NCBI RefSeq assembly: GCF_017901155.1
Contig: NZ_CP072800.1
Span: forward strand, 1,577,283 to 1,641,282
Direction of reading: 5' to 3'
DNA from: Candidatus Thiothrix anitrata
Lineage (GTDB): Bacteria; Pseudomonadota; Gammaproteobacteria; Thiotrichales; Thiotrichaceae
DNA length: 64,000 nucleotides
Shown: positions 8,095 through 16,758 of the stretch, in pieces
Layout: every line of letters starts with the position of its first letter
Numbering within the stretch: position 1 is the first letter of the stretch
Position numbers and translations under genes: made by a program
The notes under the pieces: model-generated
Databases searched by the model: none
What the model saw: the letters and a program-made list of their open reading frames with translations, nothing else
What the model was told of the DNA's origin: nothing

Positions 8095-9876
8095 ATGAAA
8101 TCCTACTCCTCAAATTGGCTTCTTGCTTTGATACAAAGCTGGGGAGGCTTTTTCACGCCTTACCGGACTTGGTTAGGCGAACTGAAAAATCCGGCAACGA
8201 TCAAATCTGATATGGTCGCGGGTCTTACCGTGGCAACGATTGCCATTCCTCAGGCAATGGCGTATGCGCAATTGGCGGGGTTGCCTGCCTACGTTGGTTT
8301 GTACGCCTCCTTCTTGCCCGTTATGGTAGCGGCTTTATTTGGCTCATCGCGTCAATTGAGTACAGGACCTGTGGCATTGGCATCATTGATGTCAGCAACT
8401 GCGATTCAACCTTATGCTAGTTTGGGGGTTGAGGTGATGATGGTCTATGCAGCCTTGTTGGCATTAATGATTGGTATTTTCCGATTATCGTTGGGTTTAT
8501 TGCGCTTGGGGGTTGTGGTCGATTTCCTCTCCAATCCGGTCGTGGTTGGTTTTACCAATGCTGCTGCCATCATTATTGCCACCTCGCAAATCCCTAAATT
8601 ATTTGGCTTGGATATTAAAGCTGATCAATTTACACACTACTATGAATACCTGTGGGCGGTTGTCACCAGTGTGGCTGATACCAACTGGGCAACCCTGATT
8701 ATGGGCGGGACTGCACTTTATTGTTTGTTTATTCTCAAGCGTTATGCACCGATGTTACCAGGTATTTTAATTACGGTAGCATTGACGACCGTCATTGCTT
8801 GGTTAGTGCACTATGATGCGATTGGTGGAGCCGTGTTGGGAGAAATTCCCAAAGGTCTTCCGGCATTTAGCTTTCCTGCTATTGAATTTAATTTTTCACA
8901 CCTAAGCTCTCTGATGGTATCAGCAGTGGTAATCGGTTTGATGGGGTTAGTAGAGGCGATTTCCATCTCGAAAACCATTGCTGCCCAAACACGTCAACCT
9001 TGGTCAGTTAATCAAGAGCTGGTAGGGCAAGGCATGGCAAACATCACGTCGAGTTTGTTTCAGGGATATGTGGTATCTGGATCCTTTTCCCGTTCCGCAG
9101 TGAACTTTTCTTCCGGTGCTGTCACCGGATTTGCTTCCATTGTTACCGGTTGTTTGGTTGCAATTACGCTGCTATTCCTGACAGATTTGTTGTATTACCT
9201 CCCGCAGGCAACATTGGGAGCGGTAATTATAATGGCAGTCTTGAACCTATTGTCAATCGAACCCATCAAACGTGCTTGGACAGTGGAGCGTCACGATGGT
9301 GTTGCAGCCATTGTCACCTTCATGGCTACGTTAGTCTTTGCACCACATTTGGAAATTGGCATTCTCACCGGTATTACCCTGTCGATTGGTTTATTTCTAT
9401 ATCGCACTATGCGCCCCAATTTTGTAGAACTGGCGCGTGACCCAGAAGATGGCATTTTACGTGACGCAGAATTACACGATTTGCGGACTAGTGAGAGTAT
9501 TGCAATTTATGGTTTTGACGGTGATCTATATTTTGCCAATGCGGGTTATCTTGAAGGTAAATTATTGAATAGCATGGCTATCAAACCTCAACTCAAAATA
9601 GTAATTTTGGATATGGAAGGGGTCGGGCAAATTGATGCAACGGGCGAAAACATGTTGGAGAAAGTGGCAGACCGTTTATCAACAAAAGGTATTTATTTGT
9701 ATTTTGCCCGCACTAAAGCGCAAGTTTATACCGCACTGGAACGTTCGGGGTTGGTGACACGCATAGGTAAGCAGCACTTTTTTAAAGAACGTAAAGATGC
9801 TTTGCAGTACGCACAACAAATGTTCGGCGATGAGATTGATGCCAGCCCATTGCTCTTGATGAAACCCTTGCAATGA
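8095..9876 (+). CDS. SulP-family anion transporter with STAS domain (probable bicarbonate uptake), copy 1
   Basis: 593 aa: a SulP membrane domain (about 12-14 helices, residues ~20-440) and a C-terminal STAS domain (~455-570). Typical motifs are VATIAIPQAMAYAQLAGLP and GLYASFLPVMVAALFGSSR near TM1-3, and GSFSRSAVNFSSGA in the core. SulP proteins carry sulfate, bicarbonate or dicarboxylates. Here, right after the carboxysome operon and under shared control with a second SulP, bicarbonate is the likeliest substrate, as with BicA and the Thiomicrospira SulP transporters. Sulfate transport is not excluded. Confidence 0.9.
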   Translation: MKSYSSNWLLALIQSWGGFFTPYRTWLGELKNPATIKSDMVAGLTVATIAIPQAMAYAQLAGLPAYVGLYASFLPVMVAALFGSSRQLSTGPVALASLMSATAIQPYASLGVEVMMVYAALLALMIGIFRLSLGLLRLGVVVDFLSNPVVVGFTNAAAIIIATSQIPKLFGLDIKADQFTHYYEYLWAVVTSVADTNWATLIMGGTALYCLFILKRYAPMLPGILITVALTTVIAWLVHYDAIGGAVLGEIPKGLPAFSFPAIEFNFSHLSSLMVSAVVIGLMGLVEAISISKTIAAQTRQPWSVNQELVGQGMANITSSLFQGYVVSGSFSRSAVNFSSGAVTGFASIVTGCLVAITLLFLTDLLYYLPQATLGAVIIMAVLNLLSIEPIKRAWTVERHDGVAAIVTFMATLVFAPHLEIGILTGITLSIGLFLYRTMRPNFVELARDPEDGILRDAELHDLRTSESIAIYGFDGDLYFANAGYLEGKLLNSMAIKPQLKIVILDMEGVGQIDATGENMLEKVADRLSTKGIYLYFARTKAQVYTALERSGLVTRIGKQHFFKERKDALQYAQQMFGDEIDASPLLLMKPLQ

Positions 9877-9898
9877 TGCGGTGTTGGGCGGCACTGAA

Positions 9899-11260
9899 TT
9901 ACTCCTCAGTGTCTAGCCCATATTTTTTCAGTTTGCGCCACAGTGATACACGATCAATACCCAAAACATGGGCAGCCTTGCTGCGATTACCATCGTTGTG
10001 TTCTAGCACATAACGAATGTATTCCTCTTCGCGATCCGCCAAAGTAGGCAAGGTATCCTGTGTATCTGGCAAGGTGGGAAGCGTTTTTTCTGCCAATGCG
10101 GTCGGCAATTCTGCTACCGTTAGCTGGTTGTCACGCGCCAGTGCCACACCACGTTCGATGAGGTTTTCCAGTTCACGTACATTGCCGGGGTAGAAATAAC
10201 CCAGCAGTAAAGACAGCGCTGATGGCTCGATATTATCGACTTCCTTGCCCATGCGGATAGCATGTTTGCGCAGAAAATAAAACGCTAGTAAGGGAATGTC
10301 ATCACGTCGCTCACACAGCGGTGGAAGATTCAACCCGACCACATCTAACCGGAAATACAAATCTTGGCGAAAACGTCCAATGGCGACTTCCGTCCGTAAA
10401 TCACGATGGGTGGCGGTGATCAAACGTATATCCACCGGAATAGTCTTCTGCGATCCCAAGCGTTGTATCTCACGCTCCTGTATGACTCGTAGCAGTTTGA
10501 CTTGCATGGTCAGCGACATTTCGGCGATTTCATCGAGAAACAGTGTACCGCAGTGAGCCGTTTCGATAAGACCAGGGCGGGCATCGGTTGCGCCAGTGTA
10601 TGCGCCTTTTTCATGCCCGAACAATTCATTAGCCAGTAAATCTTCCTGTAAAGCACCGCAATTGACACCAATGAATGCACCTTGGCTACGACGGCTATTA
10701 GCATGGATATAACGTGCTAGTAGTTCTTTACCCGTACCACTTTGCCCGCTGATCAACAGTGTTGTATCTGTAGCAGCGACTTGTCGAGCCGTATCGAGCA
10801 AACGCAGCATAATGGGGTTTTGTGTCACTAGCCCACTGTGAGTATGCAAGCCGTTGGTCACTTGTGAACGCAAATTACGATTTTCACGCTTGAGTTGCAC
10901 CAGTTGCAAAGCGTTGGCAACGATGCTACGCACTTCATCCAGTCGGAACGGTTTGGCGATATAATGAAATGCGCCCGCCTTCATGGCTTCTACCGCAGAA
11001 TCGAGTGTACCGTGTGCAGTAATCAGCACCACTGCAATATCAGGGTCAGTTTCAAGAGCGCGTTTGAGAATACTCATACCATCGACCCGATCCATGCGCA
11101 GATCAGTAAGGATTAGATCGAATGACTGCGTTTGCAGGGCTTCCAGCCCACCAGTGCCGCTTTCACGGGTAGTGACATCGTAACCATTTTTGCGCAATGC
11201 ATAAGCAAGGTTTTTAACCGCAATCGGTTCATCGTCTATAACCAGTATACGTGCTGTCAT
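9899..11260 (-). CDS. NtrC-family sigma-54-dependent response regulator
   Basis: 453 aa. A receiver domain (~1-120) has the phosphoacceptor D53 in LILTDLRMD and K103. A central AAA+ domain has Walker A GQSGTGKE (172-179), the sigma-54-contact loop GAYTGA (219-224, the Tyr form of GAFTGA) and Walker B GTLFLDEI. A Fis-type helix-turn-helix closes the protein (NRSKAAHVLGIDRVSLWRKL). The start is the ATG at 11260, overlapping the kinase stop as ATGA, with GGAGG upstream. It should activate the two sigma-54 promoters that flank the cassette, by binding their paired TGCAAC/GTTGCA palindromes (inference). Confidence 0.93.
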   Translation of the reverse strand: MTARILVIDDEPIAVKNLAYALRKNGYDVTTRESGTGGLEALQTQSFDLILTDLRMDRVDGMSILKRALETDPDIAVVLITAHGTLDSAVEAMKAGAFHYIAKPFRLDEVRSIVANALQLVQLKRENRNLRSQVTNGLHTHSGLVTQNPIMLRLLDTARQVAATDTTLLISGQSGTGKELLARYIHANSRRSQGAFIGVNCGALQEDLLANELFGHEKGAYTGATDARPGLIETAHCGTLFLDEIAEMSLTMQVKLLRVIQEREIQRLGSQKTIPVDIRLITATHRDLRTEVAIGRFRQDLYFRLDVVGLNLPPLCERRDDIPLLAFYFLRKHAIRMGKEVDNIEPSALSLLLGYFYPGNVRELENLIERGVALARDNQLTVAELPTALAEKTLPTLPDTQDTLPTLADREEEYIRYVLEHNDGNRSKAAHVLGIDRVSLWRKLKKYGLDTEE

Positions 11261-12723
11261 GGGTGATGTCCTCCGCACGGCAAGCGTAATACCACTCGTG
11301 TTCCTTGTCCCGGTTGGCTGGCGATGGCGATACAGCCACCATGTTCCTGAATAATTTCTTGCACAATATACAAGCCTAGCCCCATGCCATAACCGGGTTC
11401 GCGGGTAGTGTAAAATGGCTCAAAGATACGCGGTAGTATCTCAGGTGGGATGCCTCTACCGTTATCCTCAATGATGATTTCAATCATGGGCTGACGTTTA
11501 TTGAGATGGCATCCCAATTCGCCAACCACTGCTGCTGTTGAAGGGAGCGGTGTGCCGGAGAAACTACATGTTTTGGCTCTGACCTCTAGGCTCAGGTTTT
11601 GGCCACTTTCTGCGGCATTACGCAGCAAGTTGATAAATACTTGTTGTAGACGTTGAGGGTCAGCAGGCAGCGTCAAATCCAGTGGAGTATGATTATGAAC
11701 GATTGCACCTGTCTTGCGTAATTGTCCTCGGAGCAGCAACAAAGTGCGCTCCAGCAAGTCAGCAAGCATAACGGCTTCCAGCCTAGGTTCGTTCCTTCTT
11801 CCAAAATCTAGGAGAGCATCGACAATACTGCGGGCGCGTTCAGTTTCATTGTCAATGGTTTGCGCCCAGTCTTTCAGTGATTCCCGATCAGCCGTATCCA
11901 GTTCTTCAAGCAATAACTGGCAGGAGGAAGAAATATTTGACAACGGGTTATTGAGTTCATGGGCAACACCGGAAACGAGAACGCCAAGTGCTGCAAGTTT
12001 TTCCGACTGAATTAAACGTCGACGACGTGCTTCGAGTTCTTCCAGCATTCGGTTAAAGGCTTCGCGTAGGCTGATCATTTCGGTGTTGCGCGAATCCGTT
12101 TCCAGTCGATCAAAACGCCCTTCTGCGATTGGATTCAGATCTTGCACTAGCTGTTTCATCGGCGTAATAACCGAACGGTCAAGTAGCCAACCTACCAGCA
12201 ATAACAGGAGAGCAAAAATACCGATACCAACAATTTGTGCCCGTTTCGCACCAGCAATCGCAAGCTGCAACAGCTCATTTTCACGCAAAGAAAGGTTTTC
12301 GGCGAGTTGGGAAAGTGTATGCCCTTGATTACGGATACGGTTTTCAAGTGTGACATCAACGGGTAACTGATTCATGTAACGGTGTAAGAGGGTCTGGTAT
12401 TCCCGCAGACCGCTACGCAATTGTCCAAGTTGCATAACGCTGCCCACTGCTGCCAGAGCTTTAGGGGAAATATCCAATTCCTGTGAAGCTAATGTGGCAA
12501 ACTTATCGGCTGCCTCACCGGCCTTAGTATCTTGGTACAGGAACAGATTTTTCTCCTCCCTCCGCATGTCTTGCACCGTAGCATCAAGGCGAGAAATCGC
12601 CAAACCATCTTGCATTCGCTGCTCCAAAAACAGCAGATCTAGAAATGCAAAAGTAGCAACACCTGTTACTAATACAGCAAGCGTGGAAAATGCCAAGGTA
12701 ATTTTGCGATGGATAGTGATCAT
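11257..12723 (-). CDS. Membrane sensor histidine kinase (NtrB/AtoS-like)
   Basis: 488 aa. It has an N-terminal membrane helix (~8-30), a periplasmic sensing loop (~31-163), a second helix (~165-185), then HAMP, a HisKA domain with H255 in GVAHELNNPLSNI, and a HATPase with N-box NLLRNAAES, DNGRGIPPEI and GYGMGLGLY. It is translated just before its regulator, with overlapping ATGA, and diverges from the second SulP operon. The stimulus cannot be read from sequence; a signal of inorganic carbon supply would fit its neighbours. Confidence 0.92.
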   Translation of the reverse strand: MITIHRKITLAFSTLAVLVTGVATFAFLDLLFLEQRMQDGLAISRLDATVQDMRREEKNLFLYQDTKAGEAADKFATLASQELDISPKALAAVGSVMQLGQLRSGLREYQTLLHRYMNQLPVDVTLENRIRNQGHTLSQLAENLSLRENELLQLAIAGAKRAQIVGIGIFALLLLLVGWLLDRSVITPMKQLVQDLNPIAEGRFDRLETDSRNTEMISLREAFNRMLEELEARRRRLIQSEKLAALGVLVSGVAHELNNPLSNISSSCQLLLEELDTADRESLKDWAQTIDNETERARSIVDALLDFGRRNEPRLEAVMLADLLERTLLLLRGQLRKTGAIVHNHTPLDLTLPADPQRLQQVFINLLRNAAESGQNLSLEVRAKTCSFSGTPLPSTAAVVGELGCHLNKRQPMIEIIIEDNGRGIPPEILPRIFEPFYTTREPGYGMGLGLYIVQEIIQEHGGCIAIASQPGQGTRVVLRLPCGGHHP

Positions 12724-12730
12724 TGGGACA

Positions 12731-12938
12731 TTTCATATTGCAACAGAATGTTGCATTGTGTAACACATAAAAGTACGAATCACAACTATTTATAAAACAG
12801 TGGCTTAGTGACGAAGTATGAATATTGCGTTGCAACCTGAAACAGCAGGTATATTTCGAGCAGCAACATCAATCTCAAAAAATCATTTATAAAACATAAA
12901 GTTAAATTCAAATTAGATTGTTGGCACATTATTTGCTA
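12731..12938 (+). promoter_or_regulatory. Control region 2: paired enhancer palindromes and sigma-54 promoter
   Basis: Near-copy of 7591-7796. TGCAAC-N5-GTTGCA lies at 12739-12755 and GTTGCAAC at 12829-12836, with -24/-12 TTGGCAC-N5-TTGCT at 12921-12937. Here the region lies between the divergent kinase gene and the second small protein gene, so binding could also autoregulate the kinase. The rest of the gap up to 13058 shows only an A/T-rich leader. Confidence 0.8.
12921..12937 (+). promoter_or_regulatory. Sigma-54 promoter for small protein + SulP 2
   Basis: Identical 17-base -24/-12 element to the one at 7779-7795, about 120 bp before the start at 13059. Confidence 0.85.
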
Positions 12939-13058
12939 ATAGTATTTCTGAACACAACCAATACTTCAGAATACTGGCAGCCCCTTTCGTTTTTACTGCT
13001 GCTCTTTCTGATGTTGTTTTTCATATTTTTACCAATTGATTTAAAAAGGAAAATTGAC

Positions 13059-13268
13059 ATGAATACCTTAACCACAGCTCTGAAAACCGTTCTCAATGGC
13101 TTGGCGATGCAATACGAAGGTGAGTTGCTAACGACAGCCGAGAAAAAAGCCAATCTACAACGGGTATTGGCGAACATTGAGCACGAGCAACGGCAACAAG
13201 CTGTTACCAATAAAAAGCCTGTTCAGCACATTGTTTCTACCTCTAACATGGCTTTACAAGCTAAGTGA
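13059..13268 (+). CDS. Small conserved protein paired with SulP transporter (copy 2)
   Basis: 69 aa paralogue of the 7875 gene, with the same MNTLTTALKTVLNGLAMQYE start and LLTTAEKKANLQRVLANIE helix; the tails differ. The start at 13059 is supported by AAAAGGA and by alignment with copy 1, although the frame is open further upstream. It ends at or overlapping the SulP 2 start. Function unknown; predicted cytosolic and charged. Confidence 0.8.
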   Translation: MNTLTTALKTVLNGLAMQYEGELLTTAEKKANLQRVLANIEHEQRQQAVTNKKPVQHIVSTSNMALQAK

Positions 13269-13273
13269 GTGTT

Positions 13274-15034
13274 ATGACTATCCAAAGCCTTAATCCGTCG
13301 TTGATATGGTGGTTTCCGTTCTTAAACTGGCTTCCTAAAATTAACGGACGTGATCTGCGAGCTGATTTCATTGCTGGCTTGACTGGTGCGATTGTGGTGT
13401 TACCGCAAGGTGTCGCATTTGCGACCATTGCAGGTATGCCGCCACAATACGGTTTGTATGCCGGAATGATACCCGCGATTATTGCTGCGTTGTTTGGTTC
13501 TTCTCGGCATTTGGTATCGGGACCAACAACAGCAGCTTCAGTCGTATTATTTTCAGCATTGTCGATCCATGCTATACCCGGTAGCCCGGATTATGTAACG
13601 CTAGCATTAACGCTGACTTTCATGGTTGGCGTGTTTCAACTGGTGTTAGGGTTAGCACGCATGGGGGCTTTGGTTAATTTCATTTCTCACTCAGTGATTG
13701 TTGGTTTTACGGCTGGGGCAGCCATTTTGATTGCTGCCAAGCAGTTAAAATATTTCTTCGGGGTGGAAATGGACAACGGTGGTCATCTCACGGATTTGTT
13801 ACTGCGCTTCTTCCAACATGTGGAAAGCATTAACCCCTATGCCGTGTTAATTGCCAGCGTAACCCTATTAGCGGGGATAATCACCAAAAAATGGATGAAG
13901 CGAATACCCTATATGGTGGTTGCTATTCTAGCCGGTAGCTTATTAAGTGTTGGATTAAATGCATGGCTAGGTGAGCATGTGACGCATATCGCCACTGTTG
14001 GAGCATTGCCCGACTCTTTCCCACCGTTATCAATGCCAGTGCTGACTTTGGAAAATATCAAGATGCTGGCTCCGGCTGCGTTAGCTGTCACGCTGTTTGC
14101 ATTGACGGAAGCAGTCTCTATAGGACGCTCGATGGCGGCACGCGGTGGTTACAGCATCAATGGTAATCAGGAGTTCATTGGTCAAGGGTTATCAAATATC
14201 TCTGGGGCATTTTTCTCCGGCTATGTCTCCACAGGGTCATTCAACCGTACTGGCGTGAACTACGAAGCAGGTGCAAAAACCCCAATGGCAGCCGTGTTTG
14301 CCGGTGTTTTGCTCATATTTGTCGTGGTACTGGTTGCTCCTTATGCGGCGTATTTACCAAAAGCGGCAATGGCTGGGGTGTTGTTCCTTGTGGCGTGGGG
14401 CTTGATTGACTGGCATGAAATCCGCGCCATCATCAAATTTTCCAGACGCGAAACCGTGGTATTAGCCGTAACTTTCTTTGGTGCGATATTTCTTGACCTC
14501 GAATTTGCGATTTTCCTCGGTGTGATGCTGTCACTGGTGTTGTATTTGGAAAAGGTTTCTAAACCCCGCATTTTGACTCGTACACCGGATAAGAACTTGC
14601 CTAACCATGCTTTTTCTTTTGACCCGGATTTATCACAGTGTCCACAGTTGCGCTTTGTCAGTGTGGAAGGGTCTTTATTCTTTGGTTCAGTGAATCATTT
14701 GGAAGAAAAATTTGATGAGATCAGGGAAGAGCACCCTGAGCAAAAACATCTTGCTCTATTATGTGATGGCATCAACTTTGCTGACCTGCAAGGTAGTCAT
14801 GCACTGTACAAAGAAGCAGTGATTCGCCAAGCGAGTGGTGGCAACCTGTACCTGATTAATGTTAAAGAAGGCTTGTGGGATGCGCTAGAAGCTTGCGAAT
14901 GCTTCGATAAAGATGGAGCGCGTAATGTGTTTCAGTCGAAATCAGCAGCAATTCATGCTATTTATCAAAAATTGGATAAGCGTCATTGCGATGGGTGTAA
15001 AAACCGGATATTCAAAGAGTGCTATTCATCCTGA
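13274..15034 (+). CDS. SulP-family anion transporter with STAS domain, copy 2
   Basis: 586 aa from the ATG at 13274; an alternative GTG at 13265 would overlap the previous stop. It has a SulP membrane domain (VLPQGVAFATIAGMPPQYGL, IIAALFGSSRHLVSGP, SGYVSTGSFNRTGVNYEAGA) and a C-terminal STAS domain, then a Cys-rich tail (HCDGCKNRIFKEC) that copy 1 lacks. It is clearly diverged from SulP 1 although their control regions and leader genes are almost the same, so the two transporters may differ in affinity or coupling ion. Bicarbonate uptake is inferred from context. Confidence 0.9.
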   Translation: MTIQSLNPSLIWWFPFLNWLPKINGRDLRADFIAGLTGAIVVLPQGVAFATIAGMPPQYGLYAGMIPAIIAALFGSSRHLVSGPTTAASVVLFSALSIHAIPGSPDYVTLALTLTFMVGVFQLVLGLARMGALVNFISHSVIVGFTAGAAILIAAKQLKYFFGVEMDNGGHLTDLLLRFFQHVESINPYAVLIASVTLLAGIITKKWMKRIPYMVVAILAGSLLSVGLNAWLGEHVTHIATVGALPDSFPPLSMPVLTLENIKMLAPAALAVTLFALTEAVSIGRSMAARGGYSINGNQEFIGQGLSNISGAFFSGYVSTGSFNRTGVNYEAGAKTPMAAVFAGVLLIFVVVLVAPYAAYLPKAAMAGVLFLVAWGLIDWHEIRAIIKFSRRETVVLAVTFFGAIFLDLEFAIFLGVMLSLVLYLEKVSKPRILTRTPDKNLPNHAFSFDPDLSQCPQLRFVSVEGSLFFGSVNHLEEKFDEIREEHPEQKHLALLCDGINFADLQGSHALYKEAVIRQASGGNLYLINVKEGLWDALEACECFDKDGARNVFQSKSAAIHAIYQKLDKRHCDGCKNRIFKECYSS

Positions 15035-15093
15035 AAAGCTTGCATGGGGGACGGATTATGCCATCCCCCATTGTGGCGCGATTAATGCACTAA

Positions 15094-15309
15094 ATGGATG
15101 TGCGTGACCCGCAATACTTACGCCAAGACACCAAAAAAGCGGTGGAAGAACTGGCGCGGCAAGGCATCCAAACTTTCTGCCTGACGCTTGACCCGTATGC
15201 GGATGAATACGTATCACGCATTTTCGGGCATAAGTATTATTTGATTCTCGATCAAGTTAGCCGTTTGCCGGAAAAGCTGGCGACGCTTTATATTGGGATG
15301 ACGAAGTAA
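15094..15309 (+). pseudogene. cbbO C-terminal fragment (last ~70 codons)
   Basis: From VRDPQYLRQD to the stop this is identical in protein sequence to the end of the CbbO at 5118-7451, with about ten synonymous changes. No ribosome site or VWA core remains, so it is not a working gene. Repeat copy 2 spans 15100-15315. That all differences are silent implies both copies were once under selection inside full cbbO genes. Confidence 0.9.
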
Positions 15310-15354
15310 ATCCCACGAAAATTCGCGGTGGTTTTCGTAGGTTTTAGCGCATGT

Positions 15355-15978
15355 TTAGGATGTAACCAACGCACCCAACAGTGCCGCATGACGTTGCGTT
15401 TGCCGCTCCCGTTGGAGACGTTGGCTGCGGAAAATACTACCGAGTTCTGCCACTGCCGTCTCAAAATCGTCGTTAATAATCAGGTAATCGTATTCGGGGT
15501 AGTGCGCCATATCGCTTTGTGCGTCACGCATCCGCCGTTGAATAATAGCTTCGCTGTCTTGCCCGCGTCCTTGTAAACGTTCCTGCAATGCGGCAACGCT
15601 GGGTGGCAGGATAAAAATGCTTACCGCGTCAGGGGCGCGTTGGCGTACCAGTTGTGCGCCTTGCCAGTCGATTTCAAGAATGACATCGTGACCTGCGGCT
15701 AACACGCTGTTGACCGCTTGTTTGGATGTGCCGTAAAAATTGTCGAAAACTTGTGCGTATTCCAAAAAAGCATCGGCGGCGATTTGCTGCTGAAATGCCT
15801 TAACCGTAGTGAAGTGGTAATGCACGCCGTCTTGTTCACCGGGGCGCGGTTGGCGGGTGGTGTGCGAAACGGCGACATCGACACCGGGTAAGTGAGCACG
15901 TAAGGCTTGCAATAAGCTGGATTTCCCCGCCCCTGATGGCGCGGAAACGATATAAAGTTGACCGGTGGCGGTATTCAT
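15355..15978 (-). CDS. gmk: Guanylate kinase
   Basis: 207 aa, full length. It phosphorylates GMP to GDP with ATP in the cytosol. The P-loop is [10 protein letters not shown] near the N-terminus, followed by [19 protein letters not shown] (GMP-binding region) and [12 protein letters not shown]. It diverges from the nucleotidase gene at 16066. It lies directly beyond the cbbO fragment, so the cassette junction is about 40 bp from its stop codon. Confidence 0.96.
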   Translation of the reverse strand: MNTATGQLYIVSAPSGAGKSSLLQALRAHLPGVDVAVSHTTRQPRPGEQDGVHYHFTTVKAFQQQIAADAFLEYAQVFDNFYGTSKQAVNSVLAAGHDVILEIDWQGAQLVRQRAPDAVSIFILPPSVAALQERLQGRGQDSEAIIQRRMRDAQSDMAHYPEYDYLIINDDFETAVAELGSIFRSQRLQRERQTQRHAALLGALVTS

Positions 15979-16065
15979 GGCAATGGTTTCCTACAAGCAT
16001 GTACACGGTGGCAACCGCGTGGGTTTCGTGTATGGTTGGCAATTTTGACAGGCACGGATTTTAGC

Positions 16066-16758
16066 ATGATGACGACCACAACAGGCGATTTCCTCCCGCC
16101 CATTTCACTCGATTGGGATGCCGTTAACACCGTCTTTTTGGATATGGACGGTACGCTGCTGGACTTGCACTTTGATAACCATTTTTGGCTGGAGCATTTA
16201 CCAGTGCGCTTGGCGCAACAGCGTGGGGTAACACCGCAGGAAATCAGCAGTTATTTACACGACCGCTACACCGCGATGGAAGGCACGTTGGAATGGTATT
16301 GCCTTGATTATTGGCAACAACATTTAGACACGGATTTGGTGGCGTTAAAGCACGAAATTGCCGAACGTATCCAGATTCGGGCGCATGTTGAGCGGTTTCT
16401 GGAATCGTTGCACACACGCGGCAAACGGGTGGTGCTGTTAACTAATGCGCATCAAAAAAGCGTGGGAATGAAGTTTGGTTACGTGGCTTTATCGCACTAT
16501 TTTGACCGGATTATTACCTCGCACTCGCTAGGTTTACCCAAAGAACACCCGGATTTTTGGAATAAATTGGCGGAAGTCGAAGCCTATAATCCGCTGCACT
16601 CGCTATTTATTGACGACAATTTGCACGTATTGCGAGCCGCACAAGCGCACGGGGTTAAGCATTTGCTGGCGATTCATCAGCCGGATTCGCAGCAGCCGCC
16701 GAAGGATACTGCCGAATTTACCGCTGTGGTGTGTTATACCCAATTAATGGCGGCTTAA
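16066..16758 (+). CDS. yrfG: HAD-family GMP/IMP 5'-nucleotidase (YrfG-like)
   Basis: 230 aa from the first of two adjacent ATGs at 16066; the frame runs further upstream, but that part overlaps gmk on the other strand. HAD motif I is VFLDMDGTLLDLHFDNHFW, characteristic of YrfG; motif II is VVLLTNA, motif III is K in GLPKEHPDFW and motif IV is FIDDN. It hydrolyses purine mononucleotides, matching the neighbouring guanylate kinase. The stop codon overlaps the convergent xni-like gene by 4 bp. Confidence 0.88.
   Translation: MMTTTTGDFLPPISLDWDAVNTVFLDMDGTLLDLHFDNHFWLEHLPVRLAQQRGVTPQEISSYLHDRYTAMEGTLEWYCLDYWQQHLDTDLVALKHEIAERIQIRAHVERFLESLHTRGKRVVLLTNAHQKSVGMKFGYVALSHYFDRIITSHSLGLPKEHPDFWNKLAEVEAYNPLHSLFIDDNLHVLRAAQAHGVKHLLAIHQPDSQQPPKDTAEFTAVVCYTQLMAA

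Noticed and set aside
15094-15309. A 71-aa gene after SulP 2
   Set aside because: It is the cbbO tail without a ribosome site or its VWA core; a fragment, not a gene.
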